Source: Pholis gunnellus
Taxonomy: Eukaryota > Chordata > Actinopteri > Perciformes > Pholidae
Reading direction: 5' to 3'
Length of the DNA: 64,000 nucleotides
NCBI GenBank assembly: GCA_910591455.2
Contig: OU342814.1
Coordinates: 21,241,268-21,305,267, forward strand
Shown here: positions 36,520 to 49,019 of the stretch, piece by piece
Layout: each line of letters begins with the position of its first letter
Position numbering within the stretch: position 1 is the stretch's first letter
Program-made: the position numbers and the translations under genes
The notes under the pieces: generated by a model
What the model saw: the letters and a program-made list of their open reading frames with translations, nothing else
What the model was told of the DNA's origin: nothing
Database searches by the model: none

Positions 36520-38539
36520 ATATGATGTCATTTCACATTCCACCGCCTTGTGTTGGATTGGCACACTCTACCATCCACCATGGCTCTAATGGTTTGGTAG
36601 TTAATTCTATCTGGGACAAAAAAAATTCAGGGCAAAGAGACACAACATATTAATTAGTCAAGTTAAAAAAAGAAGATCAATTTAGATGGAGCAAAACTCA
36701 AAAACACACCTCTTACATGGCTGAGTGAGATGTACTGGCCTCTGACCCTACTGCTGTCCATCTTGGTGTCAATGTGTGTAAGCTGCCCTCGGGAGCGCAT
36801 CATTAGGTCTCCAGCATGTGAGCTCAGACAAAACCACTGGGCTGCATTTCCATCGATTCGGCAAAAAATTCCCATTCAACGTCAGAGTGGTAATTGAAGA
36901 AGCTGCTGTCTCCAAGTAGTTTCAGTGGAAAAAAGGGAAACATTGCTTTTGTGATTATAAAACTGCCATTCCAGCAGTGAATATCTACAGTTGCTTGCAG
37001 ACAGTATTGAGAAGATATGCCACTTAGTATTAAAATAAGACAATGTCCAGTTTTTCAGCATACTAACAGTAAACCCTGGGTTTCTGCATAATTGGGACTG
37101 AGACGGACTGCAGCGCTCGGGGAGCACTGAGTGTAAATCAATGTCATGCAAGACATCGACAGCGTGAAATTTCTTTGCACATTGTGCAGGTGTGTGTACA
37201 TATGTGACCAATAGGGCTCCTGCTTAAACCCCTGCGGCTTGACCCTGCCTGACCCAGCAGATAATAACCTAGAAACCTAAAAAAAACATGAGGAATATGA
37301 AATGCAGCAAAAATAAATGGAATTGTGGGGGTTATTATGATTTGGTCTGAATTAATTTATTACAAAGCAGAGCAATACAGTCAATGTCCAAGGATTCCAC
37401 CAATTTCACCAGTGTTGACAGAAATATGGCAGCTAGCTATTGTAAATAATGCAAGGATTGATTGGATTTGTGATAATCATTTTTGTGATTTAAAATTCCT
37501 GCAGGGACTTACTCACCTGCGATCCCCGCACACATTATTGCTCTCGACAAATGACTACTGTACAACTTTGACCTTTTGTGATAGGGCTGATTTGCTGTTT
37601 GTTGCGGTCTTGTGATTGTGATTGGAGGAAATACATGTTTGCCCTTTAATTAAAAAGCAGGTTGCAGTGTGGGAGGCTTGATAATGGCAACAAGCAATAT
37701 CATCAGAACAAAGATCATCAACAGCTGTGCAGGTATCAGCAGACTTTGCTTTGCTCCGTGCATATATATGTGTTTTTCTGCAGGTTAAAGGAGCTGCAGC
37801 CTTCTGGAAACAGGTTTGTGAGTGATTTACTGCTGCCAAGTATAGTGGCATCATAAAACTATGCACGTTTCCTTAAAAAGAAAAGAGAAAAACAAAAAAA
37901 GATCCCAGCATCAGTCCACCATCAGAGGATGAGAGGGCTTCCCAACACTCAACGGAACAGGACGTTTAGAGTAACAAACATGCATTCTCAGTGATGGCAG
38001 GTTTCTGTGAGCCACAGGATGTGATGAGGATCTTATAATTCATAAACTTGGTCTGAATCTGTGGGATTTTTAATATGATCGCTGTGATGGTTTAGCAATA
38101 TGCTAAACAAACACTTCACTTCACACGCTATATAAACACTAGACCTATTTTATGGTATATAATAGGATTATATTGCTTGATGGTAAACAACAGATGGTGT
38201 GGGGATGTAGCGATCAGCAGAACTGAATGTGAGTATTTACAGCTATGAGTCACAGGCAAAAGCTTAACTATAAAACTAAATAAAGTCTAAATATAAACCC
38301 CACATTATATCAGAGAGTTCAAGCCGACAGCAGGATTATCAATCAAACAGAAACATAACAGTAATAATCATACATGTTTACAACGTCACAAAAGAGACAG
38401 AAGCTTAATTGATAAACGTTGTCTGGTTCCATCTTCAGATTGTTTTTCTATTGTAAATGGAATGTCTTTGGCTTTTTGATTGCTGGTTGGACAAGAAAAA
38501 ACATTTGATAATTTTGATTGGAATAATTAACTAGTGTGT
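36520..38539. other. Intergenic, no gene seen
   Basis: Unique AT-rich sequence. The two longest frames (36,882-37,211 and 37,555-37,866, both minus) have no domain motif and no supporting splice context. Confidence 0.55.
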
Positions 38540-38855
38540 GGAATTTTTGTGCGTGCCGATTGCTTGGCACCCGACCTCGGAAGTGCAGCTGGGAAGTGAA
38601 GAAGAGTTTGGTTGTAACATTGGTATGTCCGGCATCTGGCAGCAAAAGTGTACTGCAGCCAATGAGCCCCGGCCCGTAATGCCCCCGCTGCTGACGACAC
38701 GCTCAAGTCCGCAACACCCTGAAACTCTGCTGCTACACAAAGCGCTGTTCGCTTGTTTAGTCAAAGTTTATTGATATCGAACGTGTAGCAATTTCCAAAC
38801 TGCACCAAACGTTGACAACGCACTCCGTTGGATGTTGAGCAACACACACACGGCG
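38540..38855 (-). repeat. Interspersed repeat family C, copy 2 (inverted)
   Basis: Read on the minus strand this gives AATAAACTTTGACTAAACAA, GGGGCTCATTGGCTGCAGTA and AATGTTACAACCAAACTCTT, aligning block for block with 5.7-5.86 kb on the plus strand. The leading GAACCGTTCATCC part of copy 1 is missing or diverged. Apparent open frames on both strands here come from the repeat and are not genes. Confidence 0.65.
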
Positions 38856-40799
38856 AGTATAGAGTAGATTGGATGAGCAGTTATGAATAAATGAATGAAT
38901 TGGAAATTAGTTGCAGTCATTTTTCATTCTCACACTATGTGTAATAATTCATCACATTTTACTTCTGACATAGTCACAACAGTTTGCTCCGTGCATGCGT
39001 AATTCAACAGTTCAAAATAGCCCCACAACAAAGACAAACTGAGTGCGGCGCAAACAACTACCGATCTTGTTCCATATTTGGATTACACTGCGCAGACACA
39101 GTAATTATTCCATCATCCAGCACAGGCCAGGATATATTCTAATCAAGCGCAGTTAAGGTTCGGCTTGTCAGCTGATTTTTCTGTAGTCAATTATAAACTG
39201 TTCTACTTAATTAAGAGGTAAAGCAGCTTATTTTGCAACTCCAAGAGAAAACCTTTTTACATATTTGATTCACAACTTACCTATTTAGACATAATAATAC
39301 ATAAACCTATTTACAATCCACATTTGAGTATCACTATTAAAGATGTGGAGAGACTTTGATCTTCTGGTTCTGTGATAGTGGAAGATTCACAGTTACCGCT
39401 GTATTCTTCTGTTATTAAAAGTGTCGTCTTTATTGAGTGGTGGTGCAGGTATACGTTAGCATTTCATTTGTTTCCCTGTGGCTGTTTTCCAGTGTGATTA
39501 TTGACGATTGTTTCAAACCACCACAGTGTCATGATGGCTGCTTTAACAGACTGGTGCTGCTATATAATCGAATGCCAGAAGACAGAAAGAGGTGTGAAAA
39601 CCCACAACGACATGCCTTGAGTTTCCCCACGGGACCAGTTGAAGGATTCTCCTACAGGCAGATGGCTATCTGCATGACTTTATGTGTGTGTCTGGCTTGT
39701 GATGCTATCACATCCAGGAGGCACACACTTTCTTGCACACAAAGATAAAGTCACAGTACTAGAGAGGAAACTGTGCATGGTTTTACAACAGGCATCTTTT
39801 AAGGTTGTTTAGACTGCTGTACACTGTTGAATTGATTTGAACTGGCTGGATTTAGTGAGGCTCAACCAATCACACTGGCTTTTTAAAATACTAGTAAAAT
39901 AAAGCAGTGATGAGAAACTCCGAATATATAGTCCACACTGTTTCCTCATGATTTATTATTATAATGAATTATTATTATTTCCTAGTGTTCAATCTTTCCC
40001 TCACTTCACCTCAATCACTTAGTTCATAAATCTGCCTTTTTTATCTTTTGAAGAGCATAATAGAAGATAAAGATACGAGGGGTAAAGGGGTATGAGATAT
40101 CCACAGTAGAGCTTAAATTAAAAAGATATGGAAAAAATAAAGATGCTTCATGGTTGCACCAATAGAGCAGACGTACATAGAAAATATACAGCTAAACATC
40201 ACACTGAATACATTAAAGAGTCACACACCAACAACTCAGCCCGAGGTAAAGCTTTTTATCAACAAGTTAAAGTGAGAGCAACGCGTTTCACTCACTTGTC
40301 ACTTTGGAAAACAAATCACAGGTGATGATTTCACTTTGTAGGGTAATGAATTAGAATCATATTATATACATAGTCTGACATGCTAAAAATAGCAATAGAA
40401 AGTTGCATAGATAGAAATAGACGGAATTCAGATGACTAAATAAGGAGGCTATATAAAATAATTACTTTTAATCTGCAATTCCACACATAACACATCCTAA
40501 AAGTCCAACATATATCTCAGATAAGGAAACTGTCATACACATTTGAACCAAAACCCAAAGCTTATAGTGATGTACTGCATTAGAAAACTAAATGTCTTTA
40601 TGCATGTAGAGCTTTTTTTTATTCAGGGTTTCACTTAAAGTCAGTTTTTCTTTTTTTTTACATATACCTAGAGTTTTTATCCATTTCTCACTAAGCTCCA
40701 GTGCATCCACATGAATACTAAAGATGGCATTAAACACACTTAAATGTCTTTCATCTAATAATCCGTCTCTTCTTCCTCATTCTTTCCCGGTCTCTCCTC
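38856..40799. other. AT-rich flank upstream of nrg3 promoter, no gene seen
   Basis: Notably AT-rich to about 40.74 kb, with short ATT runs near 39,953-39,980. A 103-codon plus-strand frame (39,437-39,748) has scattered Cys but no recognisable family. Confidence 0.5.
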
Positions 40800-41480
40800 T
40801 GATGCTGTGCAGTGGGCGGGGCCGAGTGAGGGACGGCTCCCGCACTGTGCCTCCGCTCTGATCCCTCTGGGACTCGGGCTTCTCGCTGGTAACTGCCTCG
40901 TCTGCCGCTGCAGAGCTCTCTTGCCATCTCCCCCTCTACCCCTCCCACACTCATTATCTTTATCTGTACACACACCTCCACTCAACCTTTCCCCCTTTTT
41001 TTTCTCTAGTTTTCTGTATGCATTCTGCATCTTTACCCACTCCCCTTCCCTGCTAACGGAGGTGGGCAAGCTTCCCAGTGCTGGTGCATCTAGCAGGTGC
41101 AGCCTCTTTCCCTCCCTCCCTTCCTGTCTCTCTCGCGCGCTCTCTCTCTCTCTTTCTCTCTTCCGTTGCTCTACCATTGTGCACACTCCACTCTGTCTGT
41201 GCCTGCATTTTTTTTTCTCCATCTCATTCGTTCCCTGTCTCTCGGCGGCAGCAGCTCAGGGAGGCAGCTGTATGTGCGTCTGCATAACAATTGCCACAGG
41301 TAAAGACAGCTGCATCGTCGGATGTTGCCAACCCCGCAGGGGCCGAGGGAGCCTTCACTGCTGCGGCTGCAAGTTCTCATCCGAGCGCGGGGAGCACATT
41401 TCTAATCATCTCCAAGAAAGCATCCTGGAGGGAAGGACGGGCAGAGGATCCCAGCAACCCAACCAACAAATCACAAGCTG
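40800..41480 (+). promoter_or_regulatory. nrg3: Probable nrg3 promoter region (CpG-rich with GC box)
   Basis: Base composition changes sharply from the AT-rich flank at about 40.75 kb to a GC- and CpG-richer stretch. A GC box, GGGCGGGGC, lies at 40814-40822, with further CpG clusters near 41138-41145, 41240 and 41310-41400. Pyrimidine-rich runs (CT repeats at 41099-41165) are typical of TATA-less vertebrate promoters. It sits 1.5-2.1 kb upstream of the coding start. The transcription start cannot be placed from sequence, and I see no convincing TATA box. Long open frames here on both strands are composition artefacts. Confidence 0.5.
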
Positions 41481-42953
41481 ACTCAAAAGAGCACAGGCTT
41501 TCAGGGACTGAGGAAAAAAACACCACTCAGAGAGCGAGAAGAGAGAATCAGTGGGATATTTGTATTACTGTAGCCTCCTGTTTGTGTTTTTTCTCTTATC
41601 TCTTTCTGTCTCTTGTCTCTGTCTCTTTCTTTTTTTAATTATTTGCATCTACTCCCTGCCTCTCGTCCTCTTCCTCTCTCGTTCCATCCCTCTCTGGCGG
41701 AATGTTCTCTGCAAATAGATGAGAAGAGGCTTTCCGTGCGCTTGGTGCAGTATTAACGGACGGGATACTGAGACAGCAGGGCGCTGAGCGGACAGCTTGG
41801 GGAAATCTGACCCACAGCCGGCTGGAGAAGGAGCAGGATCACGCGTCGCAGTTGCAGATTTATCCGCCCTGTGATACCACCAGTGCGCGACAACACCCCT
41901 AATTCTTTTTTTTTTTTTTTTTCACTCTCCCTCTCTGTCCTCATCAAAAGTGTGGCTTTTTGAATGGATCAGGAACATTCATTGGATTGTACAGCTTTAT
42001 TTTTAGCCACACTGGAATAAAGAGCAAACATAAAGGAAGCAAAGTGGGTTTGGAACCAAAGAGTGAAAAAAAAAAAGAAAAAAGAAAAAAGATCCTCCAA
42101 AAAAAAGAAAAGGAGACGCTGATTGAAAAGCAACGGGCAAGAAAGATAATCCAAGGAGAGTGTACGACAGACGCATAAACGACAGATCTATCGCTCTCTT
42201 TCAGTTACAAAAGAGACAGATTTGGGGGGCTGAGGGACGCTGACTCGGCTAAAGCTGTTGGAACAGGCTGCATTGGACAACATCTTTAATTTTTTTGGGA
42301 TCTGCCACACGGGGTGGGGGGGCAACAAGACCCACCCTGCAAGTTTCACTCCCCTCATTCGACGATACTATCCCATCGTGCTTGACAGGGACAAATATGC
42401 ATGTTGAGTAGAAATAGCTGTGCTTTTTTTTTTTTACTGCAGTGACATCTGAACATTGATGCCACGGATTCCTCACATGCACGGATGTAAAGCTGTTCCT
42501 TCTCACCCACCTCTCCCTCCTGTCCTTTCGTCTCCCTGTTAGAAGCATCACTTCTACTTCTTCTGCCCTGGCTTATCCTGCTGTGAACGTTCTTGAAGTT
42601 CACGTTTGGACATCGACAGTTGGGCAGGACTAAACGCGGACTAATCGGGCGATCATCGGTCTACGCAAGCTCTCCCATTTCTCACTGGTGTCTCTGAGTG
42701 TGAGTGTGCGTGCTTGTGTGTTTGTGAAAGCGTGTCTGCATGTATCTCCTGCACCCCTCCCCTTCTCTTTATCGTCGGATTACATATTTTTGTACGTGTT
42801 AATAAGTGTCCAAATCCTGTGAGGTCCTTTTTGTGTCCATTTGTCCCTTGTCTCTTCTCACTGTCCGGCATTGTTGGGAACCTTTCCGCCATGTGCTGCC
42901 GATGCTTATCACAGGGTTAACCCTCAATGAGCCATAAAGGACGGCAGGGAAGG
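41481..42953 (+). other. nrg3: Presumed nrg3 5' untranslated / proximal promoter sequence
   Basis: This stretch between the GC-rich promoter-like zone and the start codon alternates pyrimidine-rich runs (41575-41700), a T18 tract (41905-41922) and an A/G-rich tract (42065-42115). It contains multiple ATGs and short frames, so a long 5'UTR would be rich in upstream ORFs. Whether it is one continuous 5'UTR exon or holds an upstream intron cannot be decided by eye; pyrimidine tracts that could precede acceptors are common here. RNA evidence would be needed to set the transcript start. Confidence 0.4.
42891..42920 (+). promoter_or_regulatory. Short upstream ORF just 5' of nrg3 start
   Basis: A nine-codon ORF (MCCRCLSQG) begins at an ATG with G at -3 (GCCATG, a favourable Kozak context) and stops at TAA 42918-42920. 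The stop is 33 bases before the preferred nrg3 ATG and 6 bases before the weaker in-frame ATG at 42927. The same frame extends upstream to an ATG at 42714 (68 codons). A uORF ending this close could reduce main-start initiation or shift it to the downstream ATG. Regulatory function is inferred; only the geometry is seen. Confidence 0.45.
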
Positions 42954-43650
42954 ATGAGCGAGTGTTCTGGAGCAGCTGTTTCCGGGGCGGTGATCCTGGA
43001 GGAACCCGAGGGTTCAGGGGCTTCAGGGGGGCGCGTTGAGGGCCAGGCCCAGGATCAGGGTCCCCTTCGCTGTGCGGTCTGGCCTCGCCAGCAGACATGG
43101 CTGTGTGTGGTCCCCTTACTTATCGGCTTTATTGGCCTTGGATTGAGCCTAATGTTGCTGAAATGGATTGTTGTTGGTACAGTGCGGGATTACGTGCCAA
43201 CAGACCTGGTGGATGCTAATCGAATAGGCCAGGATCCTATTTTCCTCTCCAAGCCAAGCGGGATTCCCAAAAGTCCCGATACTACCACCACGACAACTAC
43301 TCCTACAGTTGATGGCGGGAAGCCCTCACCTAGAACTGTAACTATTGCGAAAGGCAGAACTCGTTCCACTGCTACGACCACGACTATAAACCCTCGAGGG
43401 GGTGGAGCCTCGGGTAGCCAAGTAACCCCACGGAATCCTGTAAATCGAAACGGACGTGGACCCTCGGCTTTTACCACAACCACTGCAGCGCAACGGACAA
43501 CCTTCATAATTGGAACAGCAACATCTAGCCCCTCACCGTCCAACCCAACGGTGCTCCATGACTCTACGCAGATGTGGACCCTGGAGCACACTACCACCGA
43601 GGCGGTCTCCACCACGCTCACCACCCGTACGCACGGCCACCGCAAAACAC
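42954..43650 (+). CDS. nrg3: Neuregulin 3, first coding exon (partial gene; EGF domain outside window)
   Basis: NRG3 is a membrane-anchored EGF-family ligand of the receptor tyrosine kinase ERBB4, acting in the nervous system. This exon gives 232 codons plus one base. Residues 1-47 are a Gly/Glu-rich N-terminus. Residues about 49-74 form a hydrophobic segment (core CVVPLLIGFIGLGLSLMLLK) preceded by RQQTWL and followed by YVPTDLVD, GQDP and FLSKPS; these blocks are hallmark NRG3 sequence. Residues about 105-230 are Thr/Ser/Pro-rich and mucin-like, with an NRG3-type LHDST..WTL motif near residue 200. The EGF domain, second membrane segment and cytoplasmic tail are absent and must lie in later exons. 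I chose the ATG at 42954 because it has A at -3 and gives MSE, as in mammalian NRG3. An in-frame ATG at 42927 would add nine residues but has T at -3. The exon ends in phase 1 at a strong donor. Identity is near certain; the a/b paralogue is not resolved. Confidence 0.95.
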
Positions 43651-43656
43651 GTGAGT
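43651..43656 (+). other. nrg3: Splice donor of nrg3 coding exon 1
   Basis: The sequence CAC|gtgagt matches the vertebrate U1 donor consensus closely and leaves one base of the next codon (phase 1). If unspliced, the frame stays open for only 18 more codons to a TGA at 43704-43706, and that added peptide has no NRG3 resemblance. Confidence 0.88.
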
Positions 43657-44413
43657 CACTTGCATCAGTAAAGGCTTGCCACTTACTTTTATACTTTGGT
43701 CTTTGAATTGAGTTGTCGTGAGTTGGCTTGGTTGAACAGATTTCTGGGCAAACATTCCAGGTGTGTGTGTGTGTCATATGTTTATCCATTGGTTGGCTCT
43801 TTCTCATCAAAACTGATATTTCAACTTCTGACAATGTGAAATTTTACAGCTTTGTTGAGACTTTTTGGCTTGCATGGACCACCACCCTTTTTGGGACATT
43901 TAATATACGACACCCCAGAGTGATCCATAGCTTTGGTAAAATAAGGCAATCAGAACTACGGCAGGAATTAATAATCAATCTTTCTACTGTGGATGGTTGA
44001 TCTGTTTCCGTGGTATATTAGGATTACACAGGAGGCTACAACTTTGGCTTCAAACATTAAGTGTTTCTATGCTATTTGTTGATGTTAGCATCACAAAGGA
44101 TTGGTGCAAAGCCTCAGTGATAATTTAACATCAAGTTTAAACGATAAGAGTGTGGAACTGCACTCATATGTACACTACGTTATTTTTTTTACTAGCTGCA
44201 ACCTCCAAGCTATAAGGTTCGAGTATCGACGTGTTGTTTTGTTTGTCTTGTGAAACTAACACGCTAACTGAGACTTGAAAAGTCTTCCAATCCATTTCTT
44301 AATGGACAATGATGATCTTCTACTTTTTCACCATCTCTGTCCTTGACTCAAGTCATGGTATGCACACATGCTATCGATTGGTGCCGCAGGGATTTTTCTC
44401 GCGACGATCAATG

Positions 44414-44441
44414 ACACACACACACACACACACACATCACA

Positions 44442-44488
<47 letters not shown>
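44414..44488. repeat. (AC)n(CT)n(CA)18 compound microsatellite in nrg3 intron 1
   Basis: AC units at 44414-44436, a short CT run, then 18 CA units at 44452-44488. It lies about 760 bases into intron 1. Confidence 0.97.
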
Positions 44489-44490
<2 letters not shown>

Positions 44491-44959
44491 TATACCCACA
44501 GCTTCCTCTATGATAAATCTCTCTGCTCTCAAAATGGTGTCACATTATGTGCTGGACTTCCCTCTGCTTGTAATGTCCGTGTGTGTCTCTGGTCCGTGTC
44601 TCTGGGCCCATACAGTTGCAGAGGGACAGGGCAGGGTTGCATCTTTAACAATGTGACCTCATGCTCTTTGTCATGTCTTTAAAAAAATCTCACATTAGCA
44701 AGCATTTGACGAAAACAGGTAGAGCAGGCATCCTAACCTTGACGTTAATTGTAATTTAACTTAACAATTAAAATCACATTGCCATGATATTACACCACTT
44801 AATGTCAAGGTCTGGACCAATTAGATTGCATACATGCATCTGCTGTATGTTGTGAAATATGCATGCGTTGTGTGTTATGAATTCATTTAAACTGACCTGA
44901 ATTGCTCTTTAATGGGATTTTAACTAGAGTATTGTTGCTATTCTCTCATCATAAAGTCT

Positions 44960-45330
44960 GTTGCAATGTATGATACACACAATGGCCGCCATTTATCAAA
45001 TTAATTATAATTACATGATGGCAGCTATATATTAAATCATTGATAAACTAAATCACCCCATTCCACCTGCTGTGGCTTGTCTGCTTCACTGCCAAGGTGT
45101 GGCTGCTTCTTTTGTGTCCGATAATGAAAGTGTCCCCGAGACCAGGGAATGTTCCCTCTGATAATTAGAAACATAGGGGAAAATTGTGTATCATTTCATT
45201 ACCAGGAGGAAAAATGGGGGCCATCCATCATCGTCCTTTCATTCATTAATTAACCATAAAAAAATAATGTAATATCTCCAGCAAATGCTCATGAAAACCA
45301 TTAAGCTGATAGGTATCCAAGGGAAAATGT
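44960..45330. promoter_or_regulatory. Candidate conserved intronic enhancer
   Basis: This unique stretch has dense homeodomain-type TAAT cores (AATTAATTATAATTACATGA, TAATTAG, ATTAATTAACC) mixed with GC-richer words (GCCGCCATTTATC, GGGGGCCATCCATCATC). Such texture, free of simple repeats, is typical of vertebrate developmental non-coding elements. Function is inferred from composition only; cross-species alignment decides it. Confidence 0.3.
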
Positions 45331-48300
45331 CACTCCTCCAGCTCGCCCGGGAAAGTTCTCATGGCCGACTCATTCGATAATCCTAAACGCCCTTCACCCT
45401 GCCTCCCCCTCTATTCTACCACCCACATGCTGCTTTGATTTGAAAAGGCCATCATTTTTACAAAAAAATATCCATTATGTATGAATGTGTTATGCAGTAG
45501 TACTGAATTGCCGGTGTTGGCTTGTGCTCAGAAATGGAGAACATTTTATTAATTTAAGTATAGTAGGCCATCTGTGAGCTCTTATTGACGCTGTCCCTGT
45601 CTTTGTGGATCACAAAATAGAGATGGACACAGATTTTATCTCACTCTGGGTGTTGGTGTTCTTACTCATCCATACAGTTGAAAAGCCGGTTTCACATGTT
45701 GTTTTTTCACGGTTGTAAACAATAAATATTTCTTAACTGACTCAACCTCTTCAAAGCCATCAGAGCTTTGGGGTGTACTCTTATGCGAGTCATCTCTTAT
45801 TCTCTGTGAAGACAATGGATGGCACTTTTACCACGAGAACCCCTGGTGTAGTGAAGCTTTGGTGGTATTTGCTGACATTCTAGCTTGTCTAGCTGTGCAA
45901 AAGTCCAGATCTGACAACTATGGGAAGATATCATAGTTGAGACTGTCTTACCCCTGACGCAAATGCCACTTTGAAAACATGATTGACATATCTAAATCTT
46001 TTGCACTTTACAGAGTCTTACAGTTAGCTGTCCCCATGCTATACGCTGCAGAATGAGGAGGAGATCTGGGAGAGTTGATACCAATATAAGAAGCCAAGTG
46101 ACCTCTGCACGGCAGGGCAAAATGTCAGGTGATGCCTCAGCGAAAATATCAGTTGGATCAAGGGAACTGAAAATCTGATGTGTGCCCTTATTCTTCACCC
46201 CTCTTGAGATTACAAGTTATGATGGGTAATGCAGTAATGCCGCATATAAACTGAAATGGAAATTGAAAAACATTAATGAGAAAAATGAGGAAACGGAGAG
46301 GAAATATTTGAAGGTTCACGAGTCTTCATATAATTAATTATTTTAATTACTTCTTTGTAAAATGCTGCATAGGATTTTGAAGGGATGACGCAACATATGA
46401 ATGACACAACATTTTTACATTGTTTCTATAATGAGAGGGACGCTAACATTATAACTGGTAATGAAATAGGTCATAAGCATGCAGAGGAATCATAAAAAAG
46501 GACAGTATTAAATGTTAGTAAATAATACCAGATGAGTCAGAGTAGTGATGAATAGATCCCTACAAAGGTTTATTCAGTGATGATAAGGCACTGGGACTGT
46601 ATTTGTTGTATATGTCCCCAATAACAAAAATATTGAATCCATATTGTCGGTAGATTCCGGTCTGTGATTGTAGATTTTTAGATGATTTCCGGGTCCGTGC
46701 TTCGGAAGTTGTTCTGGTGCAGGTGGTCTCCGGTCTTTGTCTCCTTGCTGAGCCACTCAGTAGGATTAGGTTTCAGTCAGACAGTGGCCCTGAAACCTAA
46801 ATCCAGATTAGCAGCCCATCGCCATGACGGTGGAAGCAACAGAATTACATTAGCGCACCTATCAGTCACACACACTCTACATGGGCATACAAGCCGCCTG
46901 AGTGCTGAAGGATTGTTCTGATGGTCTGTGGAGGGATGTTTTTTTCATTGAATGATGCTAAGGTGACATGTTTAAGAGAATGTTTTAGCTGCGTTTCAGG
47001 ATCCTTCAAGGGCGCCTGAGGTGAAAATTCTTCACACATACTTTATATTAACAACACAATAAAGTAGTGCTTACTGCTGCTTTTTGTTTAGTATAGGGAA
47101 CTATTTATTTTCTCAGTATTTGTGGCATATTGTGCATGCACTTTAACCAAACTTCACTCTGAATTACTTCTGGCAAAATGCTTTTAAAAATGAATCAGGT
47201 GAAGCATAAACTATTATACCGACTGCCACACTGATTTTCTAAAGTTTTGCTATACATAAATACATGTTTTGTCGACTTTATGGGCATAAATGTGTTCTTT
47301 GCTTCAGCCAAAACTATTTATGAGGATATTATTCTTAATGATCAGTATATAGCTAAAAACCTGCAGAAAGCCAGGATGATTTGCGGCTGATGTCGGCAAA
47401 ATGCCCCGATCCAACGGAAGCATCTGGGATAAAAAATGTTTGGTACATCGATTTGTTTAATAGACCTTGTGAGTCCCTTGTAACCATTAACAAACTACTG
47501 ATACCAGAAGTCAGTCTCGGACCTTTCCATCCAATCACCTCAGCACAATCACCTCAGCAGGAAGAATACGTTTGGATGGGTTTTAATATTCAGTCGAAAC
47601 AGCCATGAACTCCCAATCTTTACAACTGGAACAAAAATAAACTGATGTTGTGAAACCTGATATTTTTGTACCCAACTACAGAATTTCCACAGCAAAATCA
47701 TAGATACAGATTATTACAATTGAAGTTAATATTGAACTTATCATCGGATATGTTGCTTGAAAGCTTACCTGTTTATTCGTAGTTTAGATTTTTCAGTTCA
47801 TCAATAAAGAAAATACCCCCAAATAACCCCAAAAACCCCCTTGCTTCACCGCTGGCCAGCACTGAGGGCATCAGTGTACATTACTGCACTAATCATGTCA
47901 TAAGGGAGAGCTTTTAGGTTTTTAAACAAGATTGTAGAGTCCATGTTCTTTGCACTTGGATTAGTTCTCCGTGAGCTGCTTAACCCGTTCCCAATGGGGT
48001 TTCTGTATGCGTGTGACAGGGAACTCTACCCATGCACATGCTGACACACATGTACACACTGGTGTGTCCACAGCAGTAGATGTCTATATGTACATGACCC
48101 AGCTGTGACCTCCTGTGTGATTGAGAACTGAAATCAGCCACATCCGTCAAGTCTGATTGCTTCTTTAAAGCTGAAAGAGCTTTTTAGGACAAAGTTAGAG
48201 CTGTAGGGGGGAAGCAATGTGTGAATGAAATGGTGGCTGGAATATGACACATTTCAAATGTGGCACATGATATCCTTAGTGTCAATATTGTGTTGTGCTC

Positions 48301-49019
48301 TGTACAACTGTGAGGTATTTTCTGAAGATAGAACTGTGATTGTATCTCTGTAAAGTGGCTGGTAGGGAGGGGTCACTGAACCAGAGTAAAGTATATAAAT
48401 CCATGATTATGTAATTCACATTATAACCCTAATCATAAACACAGGGGTCCCTGCTGAGCCCCGAGGTAAACTCTTTGTCATATCTCACAGGTGCTTTATT
48501 CTGTCATTTGTTACATATTGACCTCATAGTATTGTTTTCTGTTTCCGTTCGAATTAGAGCTTTAATTGCAGCCTATGCAGTTTAAAAGATCAAATAGAAT
48601 AAATAGATTAAACGCTTCTTATGGGTCCTAAATGAATATCACACACTGTCAGTCATTTTGAAGGAGACAAACACTTAAAACTAGTCTTATGTTCTATGTG
48701 TACTGTACAACCAGTTCTGATATTCCGTGGTAACCTTGACACCGTTATTGTGTTTCAAACATGACTTGGCCTGTAACACACACCCATCTGAAGAGTCTTG
48801 CAATCAGTATGCCTGAGAACCTATCCTTTACTCATGTTCCTTTACTCATGTTCCTTTACTCATGTTCCACTTGGTTTAAGCGCCAAACCTATCACATCAG
48901 TTGCTTTTTTTTTTAATATGCAGTACACTTCAGTCAGTTTATCTCTGATGCAGTCGTTGAGACTGCTGTGACTGACCACTAACTGAATGCATCAAAAATG
49001 CCGTCCTGATGAGAATTTT
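45331..49019. other. nrg3 intron 1, no further feature except tandem repeat
   Basis: Unique sequence containing the 14-bp tandem repeat at 48,824 and a twofold direct repeat of CAATCACCTCAGCA at 47,532-47,559. No exon is recognised. Confidence 0.55.
48824..48868. repeat. 14-bp tandem repeat, 3.2 copies
   Basis: The unit TCCTTTACTCATGT occurs three times without a mismatch, followed by TCC. The perfect identity suggests recent expansion. Confidence 0.95.

Noticed and set aside
40807..41481. 224-codon plus-strand open frame upstream of nrg3
   Set aside because: It lies in CT- and CpG-rich promoter-like sequence, is Ser/Leu/Pro-rich from the pyrimidine bias, shows no domain, and overlaps a similarly long frame on the other strand (40755-41222).
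43657..43706. Extension of the nrg3 frame past the donor
   Set aside because: The donor is strong and the added residues do not resemble NRG3; it is intron read-through.
43190..43834. 214-codon minus-strand open frame
   Set aside because: It is antisense to the nrg3 exon; its Val-rich runs are the complement of the Thr codons.
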